Source of the DNA: JAYPHU01 sp964611435
Lineage (GTDB): Bacteria > Pseudomonadota > Alphaproteobacteria > Rhodospirillales > UBA2165
Direction of reading: 5' to 3'
Assembly (NCBI GenBank): GCA_964611435.1
Contig: CAZSXT010000020.1
Span: 1 to 64,000, forward strand
DNA length: 64,000 bases
Each line of letters starts with the position of its first letter. The first letter of the stretch is position 1. A program made the position numbers and the translations under genes. Under the pieces are notes generated by a model. The model was not told the DNA's origin. It did no database searches and was given only the letters and a program-made list of their open reading frames with translations. Positions 8,308-17,347 of the stretch are shown here, one piece after another.

Positions 8308-9906
8308 ATGGCTGAAGAAAAAACCTTTGATTATGTGATTGTCGGCGGTGGTTCTGCCGGCTGTGTTCTCGCCAACCGGCTGAGCGAGGACGCCAGCGTC
8401 TCCGTCTGCTTACTGGAAGCGGGAGGGCCAGACAAACACTGGCAGATCCATGTGCCACTGGGCCTGATCTTTGGGATGGTCAATGACAAGATCACCTGGA
8501 AGTTTCAGACCACGCCACAAGCCAAGGCAAACGACCGGCAAATATACATCCCGCGGGGCGGCGTGCTGGGCGGGTCGAGCTCCATCAACGGGATGATGTA
8601 TATCCGGGGCAATCCGAAGGACTACGACGATTGGGCGGCTGCCGGGAACTCGGGGTGGTCCTGGGCAGACGTCAAACCTTACTTCCTCAAATCCGAAAAC
8701 AACGAACAGTATGCCGGCGACGGGCATCACGCCGCCGGCGGGCCTCTGAATGTCACATATATCCGTGATCCCAACCCGACGATCGACAGTTTCGTCGAAG
8801 CCGCCGAGAGCCTCCAGTATCGTGCCAACAAGGATTTCAACGGCGACACCCAGGAAGGCTTCGGGCTCAGCCAGGTGACGCAGAAGAACGGGCGGCGCTG
8901 GTCGACCGCCAAGGCGTTTCTGGAACCGGCCAAGAGCCGCAAAAACCTGACCGTGATTACCCATGCGCCGGTGGAGAAAGTGCTGATCGAAAATGGCCGG
9001 GCCACAGGGGTGAGCACCGTTGGCGGCGGCATGACTGTCAAGGCGAATAAGGAAGTGGTGCTGTCCGCCGGCGCCATCGTCTCGCCGAAAATCCTCCTGC
9101 AGTCGGGGATCGGCGACGGCAGCGAATTGCAGGGGATCGGCATCGAAACGGTCCACAACCTGCCGGGCGTGGGCAAGAACCTCCAGGACCATGCCGCTAT
9201 TTTGGTATCGACTAAGACCAAACACCGGACACCGGCCGGATTTTCCATTCCCGCCCTGCCCAAACACGCGATTTCTGTTCTGGACTACCTTATCCACCGG
9301 CGGGGGCTCTGGTCGTCCAATATGGTGGAAGGCACCGGCTTTATCCGCACCCGGCCCGAGCTTGACCGGCCGGACATCCAGTATATCTGGACGCCAGGCT
9401 ACCGTACCCCGCCGCCGAAGATGATCGGCTATGGTCACGGCTACGCGCTGTCAACGGTGCTGCTGCATCCGAAAAGCCGCGGCTCTGTTTCCATTTCCAG
9501 CGGCAACGGCGCCGACAAACCGCTGATCAATCCGCAGTTCTTCTCCGAAGAGGAAGATCTGGAGGTTCTTCTTAAGGGAATGAAGGAATCTATCCGTATT
9601 CTGAAGGCCGACGCCTTCAAGAAATACAAGCTGGTTTCCAGCCGGCCGGACCTGGACGCCGACGATGACGCGCTCCGGGACTTTGTCCTGGCCAACGCCG
9701 CCACCATCTTCCACCCTGTCGGCACCTGTAAAATGGGCAACGATGATTTGGCGGTGGTCGATGACAGATTACGCGTAAAAGGTCTGGCGGGGTTACGGGT
9801 CGCCGACGCATCCATCATGCCGACCATCGTCAGCGGCAACACCAACGCGCCGACCATCATGATCGGCGAGAAGGCCGCTGATATGATCAAGGAAGACGCC
9901 GCTTAA
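8308..9906 (+). CDS. GMC-family FAD oxidoreductase (choline dehydrogenase-like)
   Basis: This 532-residue flavoprotein opens with the FAD motif VIVGGGSAGCVLANRLSED (from residue 9). It has both GMC signatures (GGVLGGSSSINGMMYIRG; GAIVSPKILLQSGIG) and the active-site pair in FHPVGTCKMG and NTNAPTIMIGEKAAD. The family oxidises primary or secondary alcohols to aldehydes or ketones. The frame extends upstream to 8173, but that part crosses the preceding gene and a terminator. Translation therefore probably begins at the ATG at 8308, with a weak ribosome site. Substrate unknown. Confidence 0.92.
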   Translation: MAEEKTFDYVIVGGGSAGCVLANRLSEDASVSVCLLEAGGPDKHWQIHVPLGLIFGMVNDKITWKFQTTPQAKANDRQIYIPRGGVLGGSSSINGMMYIRGNPKDYDDWAAAGNSGWSWADVKPYFLKSENNEQYAGDGHHAAGGPLNVTYIRDPNPTIDSFVEAAESLQYRANKDFNGDTQEGFGLSQVTQKNGRRWSTAKAFLEPAKSRKNLTVITHAPVEKVLIENGRATGVSTVGGGMTVKANKEVVLSAGAIVSPKILLQSGIGDGSELQGIGIETVHNLPGVGKNLQDHAAILVSTKTKHRTPAGFSIPALPKHAISVLDYLIHRRGLWSSNMVEGTGFIRTRPELDRPDIQYIWTPGYRTPPPKMIGYGHGYALSTVLLHPKSRGSVSISSGNGADKPLINPQFFSEEEDLEVLLKGMKESIRILKADAFKKYKLVSSRPDLDADDDALRDFVLANAATIFHPVGTCKMGNDDLAVVDDRLRVKGLAGLRVADASIMPTIVSGNTNAPTIMIGEKAADMIKEDAA

Positions 9907-9916
9907 CCGGGCTATC

Positions 9917-10678
9917 TCAGCCGTCATCCGGCGGCGTCAGTTCTTTCCGTTTCCACCACAAAAGATCGCCCTGCAGGAAAGATCGCGCCAAATCGCTTTC
10001 CGGTTTCTCGAAGAATTTTTGCGCCGGCGACCGCTCGATCAATCGGCCCCGATACATAAACAGCACGTCTTCGGCCAGGCGTTTCGCCTGCGCCATGTCA
10101 TGGCTGGACATGATGATGGTCGTGCCCGACGCCCGGATCGCTTGGATGAATTCCTCAATCGCATGGGTGGCGGACGGGTCCAGCGCCGCCGTCGGTTCAT
10201 CCAGGAACAGGACTTCCGGCTGTAATGTCCAGGCCCGCGCCACGGCAAGGCGCTGCTGCTCTCCGCCCGACAACCGGCGGGCAGAGACGCTCGCCAGCCG
10301 GCTTAACCCGGTCCGTTCCAGCATATCCTCGATGCGTCTGGTGCGTTCCGCCTTATCGACATTCCGCTGGCAGAGGGCATGATCCAGATTGGCGTAGACC
10401 GAACGGCGCAGCATCACCGGGCGCTGAAACACCATCGCCTGATGAGGTTGCGGGTCTTCTGCCGCCGGACCTTGCCAATCGATGCGGCCCGCTGTCGGTG
10501 CGATCAGACCGTGGCACAGGCGCAAGAGCAGACTTTTGCCCGCACCGTTCGGCCCCAGAACAAAACTCAGCGAGCCCGCTTTAAATTCTGTGCTGACATC
10601 CTTAATCAGCCGGATACCGTCGGCCTTAAACTCCACGCCCGAGAGCGACAGCGGTAAAATGTTGGAGAGGCTAGCCAT
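9917..10678 (-). CDS. tupC: Tungstate-type ABC transporter ATP-binding protein TupC
   Basis: A 253-residue ATPase with Walker A GPNGAGKS, signature LSGGEQQRLAVARA, Walker B VLFLDEPTAALD and the switch His in IIMSSHDMAQAKRLAED. Pairing with a TupB-type permease, whose gene it overlaps by 8 bp (10671-10678), identifies it as the energising subunit of tungstate or molybdate uptake. No TupA binding protein is found in the window. Supply of Mo or W would fit the molybdenum hydroxylase operon about 4 kb away, but that link is inference. Confidence 0.87.
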   Translation of the reverse strand: MASLSNILPLSLSGVEFKADGIRLIKDVSTEFKAGSLSFVLGPNGAGKSLLLRLCHGLIAPTAGRIDWQGPAAEDPQPHQAMVFQRPVMLRRSVYANLDHALCQRNVDKAERTRRIEDMLERTGLSRLASVSARRLSGGEQQRLAVARAWTLQPEVLFLDEPTAALDPSATHAIEEFIQAIRASGTTIIMSSHDMAQAKRLAEDVLFMYRGRLIERSPAQKFFEKPESDLARSFLQGDLLWWKRKELTPPDDG

Positions 10679-11375
10679 ACCGCTTCCTCGCCGATTCGTT
10701 GATCAGGTAAGCGGCGGCGTTGACGCCGAGCGCCAGCACCAAAAGCACAATGCCGAGACCCAAGGCCAGAGCCAAATCGCCCTTGCTGGTCTCCAAGGCG
10801 ATGGCCGTGGTCATGACACGGGTCACATGATCAATATTGCCGCCGACGATCATCACGGCGCCTACCTCCGCACTGGCCCGCCCAAAGCCCGCCAGCACCG
10901 TCGTGATCAGGCTGAACCGGTTGTCCCACAGAAGCGTCGCGATGATCTGATCCGGTCCAGCGCCGAGGGAGCGTAGATGCTCTTCATATTCCCGCCATAA
11001 ATCTTCCGTGGTTTGACGGGTCAGCGCCGCAACGATGGGGGTGATCAGACACACCTGGGCGATGATCATAGCTGTTGGGGTGAACAACAGGCCAAGCGTG
11101 CCCAGGGGCCCGGCACGTGACAGCAACAAATAGACGATGAGGCCAACCACCACCGGCGGCATGCCCATCAAGGCGTTCAGCAGCACCACAATGATGGTCC
11201 GTCCGGGGAACTTGAATACGGCCAAGGCGGCGCCCAACGGCAGACCGATCACGCAGGCGATCAGCACCGCAGTGAGGCTGACCTGAAGCGACAGAAGTAC
11301 AATTTCCGCCAGGCCGCTTTCCAGGGTAATGATCAGGCCCCAAGCAGCGGCAAAGGCGTCCCCGATATCGGTCAT
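10671..11375 (-). CDS. tupB: Tungstate-type ABC transporter permease TupB
   Basis: This 234-residue membrane protein has about five to six spans and the segment LNALMGMPPVVVGLIVYLLLS, which is typical of TupB permeases. A cytoplasmic loop (EEHLRSLGAGPDQIIATLLWDNR) matches the EAA coupling region. It overlaps tupC by 8 bp and follows the TauE-like gene by 18 bp, so the three are probably co-transcribed. Its periplasmic partner TupA must be encoded elsewhere, or is replaced by another protein. Confidence 0.87.
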   Translation of the reverse strand: MTDIGDAFAAAWGLIITLESGLAEIVLLSLQVSLTAVLIACVIGLPLGAALAVFKFPGRTIIVVLLNALMGMPPVVVGLIVYLLLSRAGPLGTLGLLFTPTAMIIAQVCLITPIVAALTRQTTEDLWREYEEHLRSLGAGPDQIIATLLWDNRFSLITTVLAGFGRASAEVGAVMIVGGNIDHVTRVMTTAIALETSKGDLALALGLGIVLLVLALGVNAAAYLINESARKRYG

Positions 11376-11393
11376 AGTGGTCCGTTCGTTGAC

Positions 11394-12152
11394 TTAGAGT
11401 GCTTGGCTAAAGAAGAACACAGCGCCCGCCAGAATGACACCCTCTATCAGCAACGTGTGCAGCCGAACAGATGTGCGCCGCAACAGCCAGCGCCCGACGA
11501 CCGCGCCCGGCATGGTGCACAGGCCCAACATCAGACCGATGATAATCAACGGAAAGTTCAACAGAGGCGATGCGCCAAAGACCACGGTCTTGGTGGCGTT
11601 CAGCACCACACCCAGGGCCGCCGTCATCGCCGCCAGTTGCGCGCCTCTCAATCCCGCGCCCAAAAAGAATGGCGCCAGCATCAGCCCGGCGCCCATCGTC
11701 ACCCCGCTGACCACGCCGTAGACGGGTCCGACGGCGACAAAACCCCAGGTGCCCATCTTGACGTCTTTTTTCTCCAGATACCGCCGGCCCGGCACAGAGA
11801 CGGCCATGAACACTCCCAGCAGGATAGCGATGGTGTCCGCCGGCAGATACACGAAGATAAAGGCGCCGGCGATCATGCCGGGGAAACTGGCAATCATAAG
11901 CGGCACATAGATGGGCCAATGGATTTCTCGCCAGAAGACGTAGAGCCGGGTGATATTGCTGACCACGATCGCGACAGAGACCACGGGCACCGCCACCTTG
12001 ATGCCCAGGATCGGCGCGATGGAGATCAACAGCAGCAGCGCGCCCGCAAAGCCAGAAAAACTGTGGAACACCGCGGTCGCGAAGGCGGCTACTGCCATGA
12101 CATACAGCAGCGGCCAGGTAATGCCGATCTCGGCGAGGATGGAACTTAGCAT
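11394..12152 (-). CDS. TauE/SafE-family membrane transporter
   Basis: A 252-residue protein with about eight hydrophobic spans and the two-repeat TauE/SafE architecture. Small-residue-rich helices (HSFSGFAGALLLLISIAPILGIKVAVPVVS) recur in the second half as GVVSGVTMGAGLMLAPFFLGAGLRG. Members export sulfite, sulfoacetate or related organic anions, or take up anions. Here it heads an operon with tupB and tupC, so an oxyanion role is plausible but unproven. The start at 12152 faces a divergent gene across 204 bp. Confidence 0.87.
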   Translation of the reverse strand: MLSSILAEIGITWPLLYVMAVAAFATAVFHSFSGFAGALLLLISIAPILGIKVAVPVVSVAIVVSNITRLYVFWREIHWPIYVPLMIASFPGMIAGAFIFVYLPADTIAILLGVFMAVSVPGRRYLEKKDVKMGTWGFVAVGPVYGVVSGVTMGAGLMLAPFFLGAGLRGAQLAAMTAALGVVLNATKTVVFGASPLLNFPLIIIGLMLGLCTMPGAVVGRWLLRRTSVRLHTLLIEGVILAGAVFFFSQAL

Positions 12153-12356
12153 GATATACTTGGCATGATTTCGGGCCGGACTTTACAGGGAAAAATCGGC
12201 TCTGGTAAGCACTTTGGGACGGTCTCGCAGGTGTCTTGGGGGGGGGATTGACGGGCCGGGGTCTGGGCTTTACACCTCGGGTCCATTACATTCTTTACCA
12301 GTGGAATGAGGCGCCGGATAGGTTGTTTGGCCGGCGCGAAAATAGGGAGAAACTGA

Positions 12357-13223
12357 ATGTCTGACTCGAATATCGTACGAATTGCGCCCAACAACCCGGT
12401 TTTCGACCTGCCGGTTTTGGTTGGTATTGAAGAAGGCCTGTTTGAAAAAGCCGGCCTGGATGTCGCTTTCGCCGCGTCCTATGACGACCGCGAAGCCGAC
12501 AATGAAAAAATGGAATATCTGTCCCGCCTCAAGGAAAGCATGTTCGAAAAGGGCGACGCGGACAACTACAACGTCTGCGAATGGGCCACCATCGACCGGA
12601 TCGAGCGTGGTTCCGGTGGCGGCCACATCGCCGCGCTGCGCGCTGCTGTCGGCGCCCAGGCCATCCTGACCTTTGATGACGCCCTGCAAACCCCGCGGGA
12701 CATGAAAGACGTGCCGGTCGCCGTTCAGGAATACACCGGTTCCCACTTCACCTGCATCCAAATGCTGGAAAGCGCCATCGGTTACGAGCACATCAACATT
12801 GTGCAAGGCCGTCTGCCGCAGAAGCGCTATGACGGACTGAAAAGCGGCGAATACCGCGCCGTTACGGTGATGGAACCGTTCATCAGCCTCGGCCTCAAGG
12901 AAGGCGCGCACATCATCGCCTCGTCCTTCTATCGCGGCGGCGAAGTGATCGGCCCGAACCTGACGGTCGAACAACGTGAAACGTTCTACAATGCCGAAAA
13001 CCAGGCGGTGGATATGATCAATGCGGACTTCTACAAGTATGCGCATTATCTGACCGACCGCACCAAGGGCGCCCTGGAGCCGAACGAACTGCTCCGCGCT
13101 TTTGTTCACTACAAGCACGTGGATTACTATGCGGAAGACCTGTTCAACCGCGCCTATGACTGGATGAAGGAACGCGACTTCACAGAAGGCCGCAGCGAGC
13201 ACAACAAGATCGTGTTTGCGTAA
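12357..13223 (+). CDS. Substrate-binding-protein-like protein without signal peptide
   Basis: The 288-residue protein has a type-2 periplasmic-binding fold signature (NNPVFDLPVLVGIEEGLFEKAGLDV, as in NMT1/THI5-type proteins). However, residues 1-10 (MSDSNIVRIA) contain no hydrophobic signal sequence. It therefore probably stays in the cytoplasm, or the annotated start is wrong: GGGAG at 12344-12348 lies about eight bases before this ATG, supporting it. Cytoplasmic members of this fold act as enzymes such as the desulfinase DszB or 4,5-dihydroxyphthalate decarboxylase. Which of these it resembles cannot be settled here. A strong terminator follows. Confidence 0.82.
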   Translation: MSDSNIVRIAPNNPVFDLPVLVGIEEGLFEKAGLDVAFAASYDDREADNEKMEYLSRLKESMFEKGDADNYNVCEWATIDRIERGSGGGHIAALRAAVGAQAILTFDDALQTPRDMKDVPVAVQEYTGSHFTCIQMLESAIGYEHINIVQGRLPQKRYDGLKSGEYRAVTVMEPFISLGLKEGAHIIASSFYRGGEVIGPNLTVEQRETFYNAENQAVDMINADFYKYAHYLTDRTKGALEPNELLRAFVHYKHVDYYAEDLFNRAYDWMKERDFTEGRSEHNKIVFA

Positions 13224-13243
13224 GATTAGGTTTTAAAGTTTGG

Positions 13244-13279
13244 AAAACGCGGGTGCGGCCCAGGCCGGCCCGCGTTTTT
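13244..13279 (+). terminator. Rho-independent terminator
   Basis: A 10-bp stem (AAAACGCGGG at 13244-13253 with CCCGCGTTTT at 13269-13278), whose loop contains a further GGCC pairing, ends in a T-run. It starts 21 bp after the stop at 13223. Confidence 0.75.
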
Positions 13280-13309
13280 CATTGGGCCTGCTTCTTCTTT
13301 CTGCGTCGC

Positions 13310-13378
13310 CCCCGAGCCTGCCTGCGCGAAGCAGGTGCTTCGCTCCGGCGGAGGCAGGTTGCGCAGCAATTCTCGGGG
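13310..13378. repeat. Nested palindromic intergenic element (REP/MITE-like)
   Basis: Three nested inverted repeats share one centre region: CCCCGAG/CTCGGGG (13310-13316, 13372-13378), CCTGCCT/AGGCAGG (13317-13323, 13352-13358) and GCGAAGCA/TGCTTCGC (13326-13333, 13336-13343). The design is that of dispersed intergenic palindromes. I see only one copy in the window. The following bases to about 13465 hold no gene that I can support. Confidence 0.55.
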
Positions 13379-13485
13379 CCATTGATCCTCAAGCAATAGA
13401 TACCCGAGACTTGGTTCCAACTGACGTTAGTCCCAACTCGGGCATGACGCTGGAAAGGGGTGGGTGACGGGAAACAGGCGGGAAA

Positions 13486-14466
13486 TCACCCCACCTTAAA
13501 GATCGCGGCGGCCGTGTCACCCAGGATCATCGTTCGCTCACCGTCGGTGAGATCGGCGTCTTCCACCACCTTGAGCGGATTGGGATCGCCGATGGGGAAC
13601 GGATAGTCGGAGCCTAGCATCAATTTCTCCGCGCCGACCACGGTCTTCAGGAAATTCAGCGCGTTTGGATCAAACAGCACCGTATCGAAATAGAGCCGCT
13701 TCAGCCCATCCACCGGATCCGCATAATCGTGGCCCGGAATGTCGATATTCCGGTTCAGCCGTCCCAGCATGTAGGGCAGCGCGCCGCCGCCGTGGGACAG
13801 GATGAACGTCATCCCCGGATACTTGATAAAATGGCCTGAATACAGAAGCCGGGAAATGGCGATGGTCGTGTCCACCCCGCGCCCAACCGCGTTCATCATG
13901 CCGAAATCGAGCAAACGCGGATCGCCGCAGCCGAACATGGGATGCAGATACAGAACCGCACCCAGGGACGAGGCCGCTTCCCAGAATGGATCAAGGTCCG
14001 GGTCGTCCAGATTGCCGGAGTCCCCATGGGGCTGGGTGCCGATCATCGCGCCGGCGAACCCGGCGTTCAGCGCCTCTTCCAAAACCTCCGCCGCCAGCTT
14101 GCCGTTTTGCAGCGGCACGGTGGCCAGCGGCACCAGCGGGTCAATCCCTTCCGTGCCGGAGAGCAGATACTCGTTCAGGAACCGGCTCCAGGCCGCGCCT
14201 TCCTCCGGGGGAAGTTCATAGCCAAAACTGTCCATCCAGCCGCCGTTGATCTGGTGCGTGATGCACTGATGATCCATCCATTCCAGCCGCTGATCCGTAT
14301 CCCGAAGCTTCGGCGAAATAGGCCTGGTCGCCTGGCCGCCGGCAAAGGCGAGCTGGTACTTGTCCCCATCCACCAGCAGTTCCACGTTGGGAAAGCGGCC
14401 GATCTCCTTTTGTAAGGCGTCGAGCATCGCCTGGGGTGTGAAATGGGCGTGGGTATCAATGATCAT
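13486..14466 (-). CDS. ACMSD-like amidohydrolase (probable decarboxylase or hydrolase)
   Basis: A 326-residue TIM-barrel amidohydrolase_2 protein. The metal ligands are in place: His6 and His8 (DTHAHF), His175 (LHPMFG), His225 (SHGGG) and Asp287 (GSDYPF). Spacing is almost that of aminocarboxymuconate-semialdehyde decarboxylase (ACMSD), so either decarboxylation of an aromatic/muconate-type acid or C-C/C-N hydrolysis is expected. Its start overlaps the stop of the Mo-hydroxylase large subunit by 4 bp, so it is translationally coupled and probably processes that enzyme's product. Confidence 0.9.
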   Translation of the reverse strand: MIIDTHAHFTPQAMLDALQKEIGRFPNVELLVDGDKYQLAFAGGQATRPISPKLRDTDQRLEWMDHQCITHQINGGWMDSFGYELPPEEGAAWSRFLNEYLLSGTEGIDPLVPLATVPLQNGKLAAEVLEEALNAGFAGAMIGTQPHGDSGNLDDPDLDPFWEAASSLGAVLYLHPMFGCGDPRLLDFGMMNAVGRGVDTTIAISRLLYSGHFIKYPGMTFILSHGGGALPYMLGRLNRNIDIPGHDYADPVDGLKRLYFDTVLFDPNALNFLKTVVGAEKLMLGSDYPFPIGDPNPLKVVEDADLTDGERTMILGDTAAAIFKVG

Positions 14467-16865
14467 TTGTGTCGTCCTTCATGTAACAAAGCTTCGATAT
14501 CGGTCATGCGCATGGGCAGCTCTTCCAGGCTGAGACCCAGCGGATAGAGCGCGTCATTGACGGCGCTGGCCATGGCCGCCGGCGCACCGAGATAGCCGCC
14601 CTCGCCCGAGCCCTTTTGGCCGTGAGAGGTCAAAGGTGAGGGCGTGCAGTGTTCCACATCCTTCACATAGGGCACTTCGAACGTGGACGGCATGACATAG
14701 TCGACGAAAGTGCCGCTCAGGAACTGGCCGTCCTCGCCGTATGAGAATTTCTCATAGAGCGCCGCACCGATCCCGTGGGCCACGCCGCCGATGATCATGC
14801 CCCGCACGATATCCGGATTGATCACCGTGCCGCAGTCATGGCCGATGAAATATTCGTGGACAGTCACCTTGCCGGTGCCGGGATCGATCTCGACAAACGG
14901 GATGTGCGCTTGGAAAGAGAAGCAGGGGTACAGCTGCACCCGGTTGTTTTCGTCCGGATAGTCGCCGCCGAGCGGCACTTGCATCACATGCAGCGCCTGC
15001 AGGCCCGGCTCCATCCCGTCGGGCAGCAGGTCATAGCGCCGATGGGCGATGTTCACCAACTCGGCCCAGGTGAGTTTGCGGGATGGGTCATTGCGGTCGG
15101 AAATATCGCCGTTGTTGTATTCAAGCTGCCCGATGGGCACCTCAAGATTATGCGCCGCGATCTCATGCAGTTGCTTCTTCACCTTCTGCGCCGCTCCGTC
15201 CGCCGCACCGCCGAGCATCACCGCCATCCGGCTGGCGACTGGGCTCCGGGTCGGCAGGCCGGCCAACGTATCCGCATGGATCACCCGTATCTCGTCCGGG
15301 TCCTTTTGGAATTCCTCACCCAGAATGGTGGCGACCAAGGTTTCATGGCCCTGGCCCGACGTGGTGGTCCCCATGGTGCCGATGATGTTGCCGGTGCTGT
15401 CGATCCGGACCTGGCAGCCTTCCATGAAAGTGCTGATCTCCAGCTTCGGATTGAGCAGGTATTCGAACATATTATTGCCGCCCGACGGCTCCAGGCACGC
15501 GCCGATGCCGATGCCGGCCAGGTTGCCGGCGGCGCGGATTTCGTCCCGGCGCTTCACCAGGTTTTGGAAGTCGGCCAGCTCCAGGGTTTTCTCCAGCACT
15601 GTGTGATAGTCACCGGAGTCATATTTGGTGCCCGTCGGGTTGAGATACGGAAACTCGTCATGACGGACGAAATTCCTCTGGCGCACCTCAATCCGGTGCA
15701 TCTTTAAATGCCGGGCGACCTTGTCAACGGCCAGCTCGATCATAAAGTTGGTCGGGCCTTGGCCCATGCCCCGCACCGGCACCTGACCGGTCTTGTTGGT
15801 GCTGACGGAGATCGGGTGATAGTGGACACTATTGATCTTGTAAGGCCCCACCAACGCGGCAATGGGTTTACCGAGCTGAAACGGCCCCCGGCCCGGATAA
15901 GCGCCACAATCATCAATCGCCTTGATCTTCATGGATTTAATGACGCCGTCATTGGTAAAGGCGACATCGGTGTAGAAAATCCGGTCGGGCCCGTGGGCGT
16001 CGCCGCCCGACATGTTGGTCAGCCGGTCCTCGATAAAGCACACCGGCACGCCGCCCAACTTTTTTGACAGATACGCCACCAGCACCGTGTGCTTGATGCC
16101 ACGCTTCACACCGTAACTGCCGCCCACATCCACATCCTGATGTACCCGCACGCTGTTCAGCGGCAGACGCATGGCGTTGGCGATCTGCTCCTGATAATTG
16201 GGCATCTGGATTGACGCCCAGACCTGCAAGCTTTCCGTACCCCCGTCCCATTGGGCCATGGCGCCAAAGGTCTCGATCGGCACCGTGGATGACCGGCCCC
16301 AACGCGCCCGAAACGACAACACATGATCGGCGGCGGCGAAGTCTTCCTCCACCGGTCCCCAGACGAAATCCTTCTCCAGCACCAGGTTGGTGCCCTGGTC
16401 CGGGTGGACCAGCGGCGCATCGGGCTTCAGCGCCTCTTCCGGATCGACCACGGGCTCCAGCGGCTCGTACACGACCTCGATCAGCTCCACCGCATCTTCG
16501 GCGGCATAGCGGTCTTCGGCGACGACGGCGGCCACCCATTCCCCGGCGTAGCGGGTCAACTGATGAGCCAACGGATACCAGCGCAGGTTAGGCACATCCG
16601 GGCCGTGATACAGCGGCGACGTATGCTCCGCCAATTCATCGCCGGTCAAAACGGTCAGAACACCGGGCGCCGCCAGCGCCGCCTCCGCATTGATGGAGAG
16701 GATTTTGGCGCGCGGATGGGGGCTCGCCAGCACCGCCACGTGCTTGGTGTCCTGCACCGCCACGTCCTGGATATATTTGCCCTTACCGGTGACGAAGCGC
16801 TTGTCTTCCTTCACCCGGCGCTTGCGGGCCACGTAATGATAGTTGGAGCCTGGGGGCGCGCTCAT
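14463..16865 (-). CDS. Molybdenum hydroxylase large subunit (CoxL/XdhB-like)
   Basis: The 800-residue protein is the molybdopterin-binding subunit of the xanthine dehydrogenase/CO dehydrogenase superfamily. It begins with the Ald_Xan_dh domain (RVKEDKRFVTGKGKYIQDV) and ends with the catalytic Glu motif GSGEGGYLGAPAA (Glu755). The AYXCSFR loop of true CO dehydrogenase is absent: the corresponding stretch reads VPVRGMGQGPTN. It is therefore a hydroxylase of an aromatic or heterocyclic substrate rather than CO dehydrogenase. It overlaps both neighbours by 4 bp. The substrate is unknown. N-heterocyclic acids and acyl-CoA thioesters are typical for the family. Confidence 0.92.
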   Translation of the reverse strand: MSAPPGSNYHYVARKRRVKEDKRFVTGKGKYIQDVAVQDTKHVAVLASPHPRAKILSINAEAALAAPGVLTVLTGDELAEHTSPLYHGPDVPNLRWYPLAHQLTRYAGEWVAAVVAEDRYAAEDAVELIEVVYEPLEPVVDPEEALKPDAPLVHPDQGTNLVLEKDFVWGPVEEDFAAADHVLSFRARWGRSSTVPIETFGAMAQWDGGTESLQVWASIQMPNYQEQIANAMRLPLNSVRVHQDVDVGGSYGVKRGIKHTVLVAYLSKKLGGVPVCFIEDRLTNMSGGDAHGPDRIFYTDVAFTNDGVIKSMKIKAIDDCGAYPGRGPFQLGKPIAALVGPYKINSVHYHPISVSTNKTGQVPVRGMGQGPTNFMIELAVDKVARHLKMHRIEVRQRNFVRHDEFPYLNPTGTKYDSGDYHTVLEKTLELADFQNLVKRRDEIRAAGNLAGIGIGACLEPSGGNNMFEYLLNPKLEISTFMEGCQVRIDSTGNIIGTMGTTTSGQGHETLVATILGEEFQKDPDEIRVIHADTLAGLPTRSPVASRMAVMLGGAADGAAQKVKKQLHEIAAHNLEVPIGQLEYNNGDISDRNDPSRKLTWAELVNIAHRRYDLLPDGMEPGLQALHVMQVPLGGDYPDENNRVQLYPCFSFQAHIPFVEIDPGTGKVTVHEYFIGHDCGTVINPDIVRGMIIGGVAHGIGAALYEKFSYGEDGQFLSGTFVDYVMPSTFEVPYVKDVEHCTPSPLTSHGQKGSGEGGYLGAPAAMASAVNDALYPLGLSLEELPMRMTDIEALLHEGRHK

Positions 16866-17347
16866 GATCCCTGCTCCTTCATCCGTTCGCCAGCGAGCCG
16901 GATCGCATCAATAATCTGGGTATACCCCGTGCAGCGGCAGATGTTCCCGCCGATGGCCTCGCGGATATCCTCGTCGGAGGGCGACAGATTTTCCTGCAGC
17001 AGTGCGTGCGCCGACATCAGCATGCCGGGCGTGCAATAGCCGCATTGCATGCCGTGGGCGTCCCGGAATGCATCCTGAAGAAGACCGGGCTCTCCATCTT
17101 CCTGACAGAGGCCCTCCACGGTCTGGACCGTGTTACCGTCGGCCTGCACCGCCAGCATCAAACACGACCGGATCGGCTCTCCGTTCACAATCACCGTGCA
17201 GGCGCCGCAGACGCCGTGTTCGCAACCCATATGCGTGCCGGAAAGATGCAGCTCGTCTCGCAGGAAATCCAGCAGCGTCATGCGGGGTTCCGCCACGCCA
17301 GTCGTCGCTTTGCCGTTAATGGTGAGAGAAATATCACGCCGGCTCAT
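16862..17347 (-). CDS. Molybdenum hydroxylase [2Fe-2S] small subunit (CoxS-like)
   Basis: A 161-residue protein with two iron-sulfur centres. The plant-ferredoxin type is Cys42, Cys47, Cys50 and Cys62 (GCEHGVCGAC). The alpha-helical type is Cys102, Cys105, Cys137 and Cys139 (CGYCTPGM; ICRCTGY). It transfers electrons between the molybdenum and FAD subunits. Length and order are standard for the family, and 4-bp overlaps at both ends show translational coupling. Confidence 0.95.
   Translation of the reverse strand: MSRRDISLTINGKATTGVAEPRMTLLDFLRDELHLSGTHMGCEHGVCGACTVIVNGEPIRSCLMLAVQADGNTVQTVEGLCQEDGEPGLLQDAFRDAHGMQCGYCTPGMLMSAHALLQENLSPSDEDIREAIGGNICRCTGYTQIIDAIRLAGERMKEQGS

Noticed and set aside
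12238..12276. G-run plus TTGACG as a promoter of the binding-protein-like gene
   Set aside because: The -10 position reads TACACC, too poor to support a promoter.
12270..13202. A 310-codon minus-strand frame opposite the binding-protein-like gene
   Set aside because: The plus-strand protein has a binding-protein motif and a ribosome site; the antisense protein has neither.
14463..16865. Carbon monoxide dehydrogenase (CoxL form I)
   Set aside because: The AYXCSFR active-site loop is missing, so CO oxidation is not supported despite the cox-like gene order.
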